From an uncultured Alphaproteobacteria bacterium (GTDB taxonomy: Bacteria > Pseudomonadota > Alphaproteobacteria > Caulobacterales > Aquidulcibacteraceae): a DNA stretch of 51,205 nt. Shown here one piece after another: positions 48,037 to 51,205 of the stretch (its first letter is position 1; every line of letters starts with the position of its first letter). The notes under the pieces are model-generated. The model saw nothing but the letters and a program-made list of their open reading frames with translations. It made no database searches and was not told where the DNA came from. The DNA is taken from the NCBI GenBank assembly GCA_902826335.1, contig CADEEL010000011.1, forward strand, positions 15,568 to 66,772. The letters run 5' to 3'. The position numbers and the translations under genes are program-made.

Positions 48037-48792
48037 CTATTCCCCCGGCCCCGCCTTGCGCGGCGCCTTGAGCCGGCGGCGGTTGATATGGCTTTCCGGC
48101 GCGGCCGCGCCGGCCGGCGTTTGGCCCTTGAAATAATCGCGTTGCCAGCCTTGCTTGACCGTTTCCTCGTCGCGCTGTTCGAGGCCGGTGAGAAATTTCG
48201 AGCGGCTCGCCCCCCACTCGTCATACTCTTTTTTCAGCGCCGCATCGTCCGCCAGCCGCTTCACCAGCGGCTGCACATCGTCAATCGCGGCGTGCGGAAC
48301 GGGCATCACAAAGCAGAACGGCTCGCCCTTTGTGAAGCTGACGAGGCCCGGCCGCGTGAACCGCCAGTTCATCGTGAACGGAAACGGCAACCAATCGGTC
48401 TCGACGATGCCGGCCAGTGGTTGGATGCCGTCCTTGATGTGATTGGGCGGCCCGCCCACCCAGATGTCCCAGCCCGGATCGGTGCGGAAAAGATAGCCGG
48501 TGTGAAACGTCAGCACGCCCCCGGAAAAGTGGGACACCGCCCACCGCGCAAGTTGCTCTGGCGTCGTATCCCCATCCGCGTCGAGGCGGATGTCCTTGGA
48601 CAGCGGCCCGCCGGTCCAGCTCGCCGTGAACGAGACCGGTGACAGCAGCTCCCACCCCGTCGTGTTGGCCACAACCAGCGGCAGACAGCGATACGGATGC
48701 CGGTTCGAAAAGGCGTCCATCCAGTCGCGGTCGGGCCGTCCGGGAACCATCTCCGCCGGCGCGCCATCGAGAGTGTAACAAGTCAGTTTCAT
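48037..48792 (-). CDS. DUF6065 family protein
   Basis: 251 residues from the ATG at 48792, preceded by GGAA. Family features: MKLTCYTLDGAPAEMVPGRP, HPYRCLPLVVANTTGWELLS, FRTDPGWDIWVGGPPNHIKD and IVETDWLPFPFTMNWRFTRP. The C-terminus is polar and helical. The function is unknown. Relatives are often seen next to sulfotransferase or glycan-related genes, and before the insertion this gene and the TPR-sulfotransferase were separated only by tRNA-Gly, so a linked role is possible. Confidence 0.8.
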   Translation of the reverse strand: MKLTCYTLDGAPAEMVPGRPDRDWMDAFSNRHPYRCLPLVVANTTGWELLSPVSFTASWTGGPLSKDIRLDADGDTTPEQLARWAVSHFSGGVLTFHTGYLFRTDPGWDIWVGGPPNHIKDGIQPLAGIVETDWLPFPFTMNWRFTRPGLVSFTKGEPFCFVMPVPHAAIDDVQPLVKRLADDAALKKEYDEWGASRSKFLTGLEQRDEETVKQGWQRDYFKGQTPAGAAAPESHINRRRLKAPRKAGPGE

Positions 48793-48835
48793 GAAAGTTC
48801 CATATTCCCCGTCCGCCATAGACGAGCGCGCGCCG

Positions 48836-49429
48836 ATGCGCCAAGGCCTTCCCATGCGCGCGCCCGCGACAGAAGAGGACCTTTACGCACGCCTAGATGC
48901 GTTGCGCCTCGCCCATCGCACCTATCGCCACCCGCCCGTCTTCACCGTCGCCGAGAGCGCGGATTTGAAGCGCGCCCTGCCCGGCGCGCACACGAAGAAC
49001 CTCTTTCTTAAGGACAAGAAGGGCGCGCTCGCCCTAGTCTGCGCGCATGCGGACGCCCGGATTGACCTCAATCAAACCGCCGCCCTGATCGGAATGGGAA
49101 GGCCAAGCTTCGCTGCGGCCGACCTTCTCATGGCGCATTTGGGCGTCACGCCCGGCTCGGTGACCGTGTTTGCACTCATCAATGACACCGCGCGGCGCGT
49201 GCGCCTTGTGATCGACGCCGCCCTGCTGGACGCCGACCTTGTGAATTTCCACCCCCTGCGCAACGACGCCACCACCGCCCTCACCCCAGCCGACCTCCTC
49301 AAATTCATCGCTTCGACAGGCCGCGAAGTCGTCATCGTCAGGTTTGACGTGGATGGCCGTCCCGCGCGCGTTGAACTGGCGCGCCCGCCGAACCATTTAG
49401 CCAGACAAGAAAGCGAGACGCCCGCATGA
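48836..49429 (+). CDS. YbaK/ProX-type aminoacyl-tRNA deacylase
   Basis: 197 residues from the ATG at 48836; an ATG at 48854 is also possible. The YbaK/EbsC fold is shown by YRHPPVFTVAESADLKRALP, AHTKNLFLKDKKGALALVCA with the conserved Lys, and SFAAADLLMAHLGVTPGSVT. The family hydrolyses mischarged Ala- or Cys-tRNA(Pro) in trans; the free-standing form with this length is the ProX/PrdX type. Its stop overlaps the thioredoxin start by 4 bp. Confidence 0.88.
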   Translation: MRQGLPMRAPATEEDLYARLDALRLAHRTYRHPPVFTVAESADLKRALPGAHTKNLFLKDKKGALALVCAHADARIDLNQTAALIGMGRPSFAAADLLMAHLGVTPGSVTVFALINDTARRVRLVIDAALLDADLVNFHPLRNDATTALTPADLLKFIASTGREVVIVRFDVDGRPARVELARPPNHLARQESETPA

Positions 49430-50319
49430 CTGCCTTTATCGATGGCCCAGCCCCTGATCTGGTGAAGGAAGGCGACGATCGCGGCTTCATGGCCGACGTG
49501 ATTCAGGCCTCGCAAACCCAGCCCGTGATCGTCGATTTCTGGGCGCCCTGGTGCGGGCCGTGCCGGCAATTGACGCCCGCGCTGGAAAAAGCCGTGCGCG
49601 CCGCCAGCGGCAAGGTGAAGATGGTCAAGATCAACATCGATGATAACCCGGCCATCGCGGGGCAATTGGGCGTGCGCTCCATTCCCGCCGTGTACGCCTT
49701 CAAGGGCGGCCGCCCCGTTGACGGCTTCATGGGCGCCGTGCCCGAAAGCCAGATCAAGCTCTTCATCGATCGTCTGATCGGCGCCGATGCGTCCAGCGAA
49801 GTCGCCGAGGTGCTGCGCGCGGCCAATGAAAGCCTCGCCCTGGGCGATGTTGGCGGCGCCGCGCAGAGCTTCGCCGTCGCACTGCAAATGGAGCCTGACA
49901 ACGCCAAGGCCGTCGCGGGCCTCGCGCGCTGCTATCTGGCGAGCGGCGAAGCCGACCAGGCCCGCGCGCTGCTCGACTCCTTGCCTGAAGATAAGCAGCG
50001 CGATCCCGACGTTCAGGGCGTGCGCGCCGCGCTCGATCTCGCCGCTGGCGACGGCGCGGGCGATCCGCGCCATCTGCTGGAGCAGGTCGCGCTCCATCCC
50101 GCCGATCACGCCATGCGGTTCGATCTCGCCAACGCGCTTGCGGCCCGCGGCGACCTCGCCAGCGCCGTCGATCACCTGCTCGCCATCGTCGAGCGTGATC
50201 GCGACTGGAATGAAGAGGCCGCGCGCAAACAGCTCGTGAAAATCTTCGAGGCGGCGGGCCTCAATTCGGACATTGCAAAGGCCGGCCGCCGCCGCCTGTC
50301 CGCGCTCCTGTTTTCCTGA
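49426..50319 (+). CDS. Thioredoxin-TPR chaperone (CnoX/YbbN-like)
   Basis: 297 residues. The thioredoxin domain (about 10-120) has the redox site FWAPWCGPCRQL, CGPC being the classic thioredoxin pair. TPR helices follow from about 125 (EVAEVLRAANESLALGDVGG) to the end. This is the CnoX layout: a holdase that protects proteins from oxidation and cooperates with GroEL or DnaK. It is coupled to the deacylase and followed after 29 bp by the LON-domain gene. Confidence 0.9.
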   Translation: MTAFIDGPAPDLVKEGDDRGFMADVIQASQTQPVIVDFWAPWCGPCRQLTPALEKAVRAASGKVKMVKINIDDNPAIAGQLGVRSIPAVYAFKGGRPVDGFMGAVPESQIKLFIDRLIGADASSEVAEVLRAANESLALGDVGGAAQSFAVALQMEPDNAKAVAGLARCYLASGEADQARALLDSLPEDKQRDPDVQGVRAALDLAAGDGAGDPRHLLEQVALHPADHAMRFDLANALAARGDLASAVDHLLAIVERDRDWNEEAARKQLVKIFEAAGLNSDIAKAGRRRLSALLFS

Positions 50320-50348
50320 CGCGATCGATCGAGAAGGAGCGGCGAACC

Positions 50349-51005
50349 ATGCGAAGAGGAGGCTACCGCAAGACCGCCGACCTGCCGCACGTTATCCCTG
50401 TGTTTCCGCTTGCCGGGGCCCTGCTCTTTCCGCGCGCCACCCTGCCGCTCAACATCTTCGAGCCGCGCTACCTCAACATGATCGATGACGCGCTCTCGGG
50501 CGAGCGGCTGATCGGCATGATCCAGCCCGCGCATGGAGACCCCGCCAACCCGCCCTTGATGGATGTCGGCGCGCTCGGCCGCATCACCGCCTTTGCTGAA
50601 CTGGATGACGGCCGCTACCTCATCACCTTGACTGGCGTGTCGCGCTTTCGCGTCGAGCAGGAACTCCCGGCCGCAACGCCCTACCGCCAGGTGATCGCCG
50701 GCTATGACGAATTCACTGACGATCTGGCCGGCGCTGGCGGAGGCCTTGGCCTCGATCGAGATCGCTTGACGGCGACCTTGCGTGAATACGCCGCCATGCA
50801 CGGCTTCAACGTGGATTGGTCCACCGTCGAACAGGCGCCGCCGGAAACATTGGTCAACGTCGCTTCAATGCTCTGCCCGCTCGACATCGCGGCCAAGCAG
50901 GCCCTGCTTGAAGCCACCACCCTGCTTGATCGCGCCGACACCTTGATCGCCCTGCTCGAAATGGAATGCGCGGCGCGTGGCGGCCCGGAACGTCCAATGC
51001 AATGA
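50349..51005 (+). CDS. LON-type substrate-binding domain protein
   Basis: 218 residues, with GAGAAGGAGCGG before the ATG. It matches the N-terminal domain of Lon protease alone: [60 protein letters not shown]. There is no ATPase or protease domain. Such stand-alone proteins are common in alphaproteobacteria next to the thioredoxin-TPR gene and may deliver substrates for proteolysis. The stop overlaps the next start as ATGA. Confidence 0.9.
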   Translation: MRRGGYRKTADLPHVIPVFPLAGALLFPRATLPLNIFEPRYLNMIDDALSGERLIGMIQPAHGDPANPPLMDVGALGRITAFAELDDGRYLITLTGVSRFRVEQELPAATPYRQVIAGYDEFTDDLAGAGGGLGLDRDRLTATLREYAAMHGFNVDWSTVEQAPPETLVNVASMLCPLDIAAKQALLEATTLLDRADTLIALLEMECAARGGPERPMQ

Positions 51006-51202
51006 CCGCCGCTCAGCCCACGGACGAACTCGACCCCAAACTCCTCGAAGTGATTGTCTGCCCGCAGACGCGCACGCCCCTGCGGTATGATCGCGCCAAG
51101 CGCGAGCTGATCAGCGACGCGGCCCGCCTCGCTTATCCTGTGCGCGACGGCGTCGCCATCCTGCTGCTGGATGAGGCGCGTGAGCTTGGCGCCGACGAAT
51201 GA
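51002..51202 (+). CDS. Trm112-family small protein
   Basis: 66 residues starting in an ATGA overlap. It carries [20 protein letters not shown] and [18 protein letters not shown], the typical form of bacterial Trm112/YcaR proteins. Only one of the zinc-ribbon cysteines (VCPQT) remains. In eukaryotes and archaea Trm112 activates methyltransferases; the bacterial role is less clear. It closes the deacylase-thioredoxin-LON operon. Confidence 0.9.
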   Translation: MTAAQPTDELDPKLLEVIVCPQTRTPLRYDRAKRELISDAARLAYPVRDGVAILLLDEARELGADE

Positions 51203-51205
51203 CGC

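Overview
The window is GC-rich alphaproteobacterial chromosome carrying an integrative and conjugative element (ICE) of about 45 kb inserted in the 3' end of a tRNA-Gly(GCC) gene. The flanking genes (TPR-sulfotransferase on the left; DUF6065 protein, YbaK-type deacylase, thioredoxin-TPR protein, LON-domain protein and Trm112-like protein on the right) suggest Caulobacterales or a Hyphomonadaceae-like host. That placement is inferred from gene content, not from a marker gene.

Boundaries: the intact tRNA-Gly lies at 47853-47927 (minus strand). A 45-bp exact copy of its 3' part lies at 2715-2759. These two copies are attR and attL of the ICE. A further 18-bp copy of the tRNA 3' terminus lies at 1030-1047, directly upstream of the sulfotransferase gene. 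It marks the original chromosomal junction. The 1.7 kb between 1047 and 2715 is the remnant of one or two older elements and holds a terminase-small-subunit-like gene and a small coiled-coil gene.

ICE layout: (1) 2.9-4.2 kb, tyrosine integrase. (2) 4.3-8.3 kb, metabolic cargo: PLP decarboxylase, divergent LysR regulator, exported metallo-beta-lactamase-fold enzyme. (3) 8.6-21.5 kb, a dense block of probable anti-phage genes: an HNH nuclease, HEPN protein and DUF3800 protein in one run; a 1781-residue nuclease-STAND protein on the other strand; and, divergent from it, an XRE-RelA/SpoT-helical-repeat protein of about 1108 residues with a downstream HEPN-like partner. (4) 21.8-23.4 kb, an AAA+ ATPase with a repeat-rich promoter and an AlpA-like DNA-binding protein. 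(5) 23.4-34.3 kb, a complete-looking trb-type mating-pair operon (trbB,C,D,E,J,L,F,G,I) with a ribbon-helix-helix protein and the TraG coupling protein. (6) 34.4-42.5 kb, second cargo block: Lrp, AraC and MarR regulators, small stress or detoxification-type proteins, a fatty acid hydroxylase/MarR/methyltransferase operon, and two decayed catabolic genes. (7) 42.7-47.7 kb, ParB-like protein, ArdC antirestriction protein, TraF peptidase, a putative oriT and a short MOB relaxase.

Together these genes describe a self-transmissible element. It excises by site-specific recombination, is nicked by the relaxase near 46.35-46.42 kb, is delivered by TraG and the Trb channel, is protected on arrival by ArdC, and gives its host phage defence and metabolic cargo. 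The strongest candidate for an undescribed system is the XRE-RelA/SpoT-solenoid protein with its HEPN-like partner.
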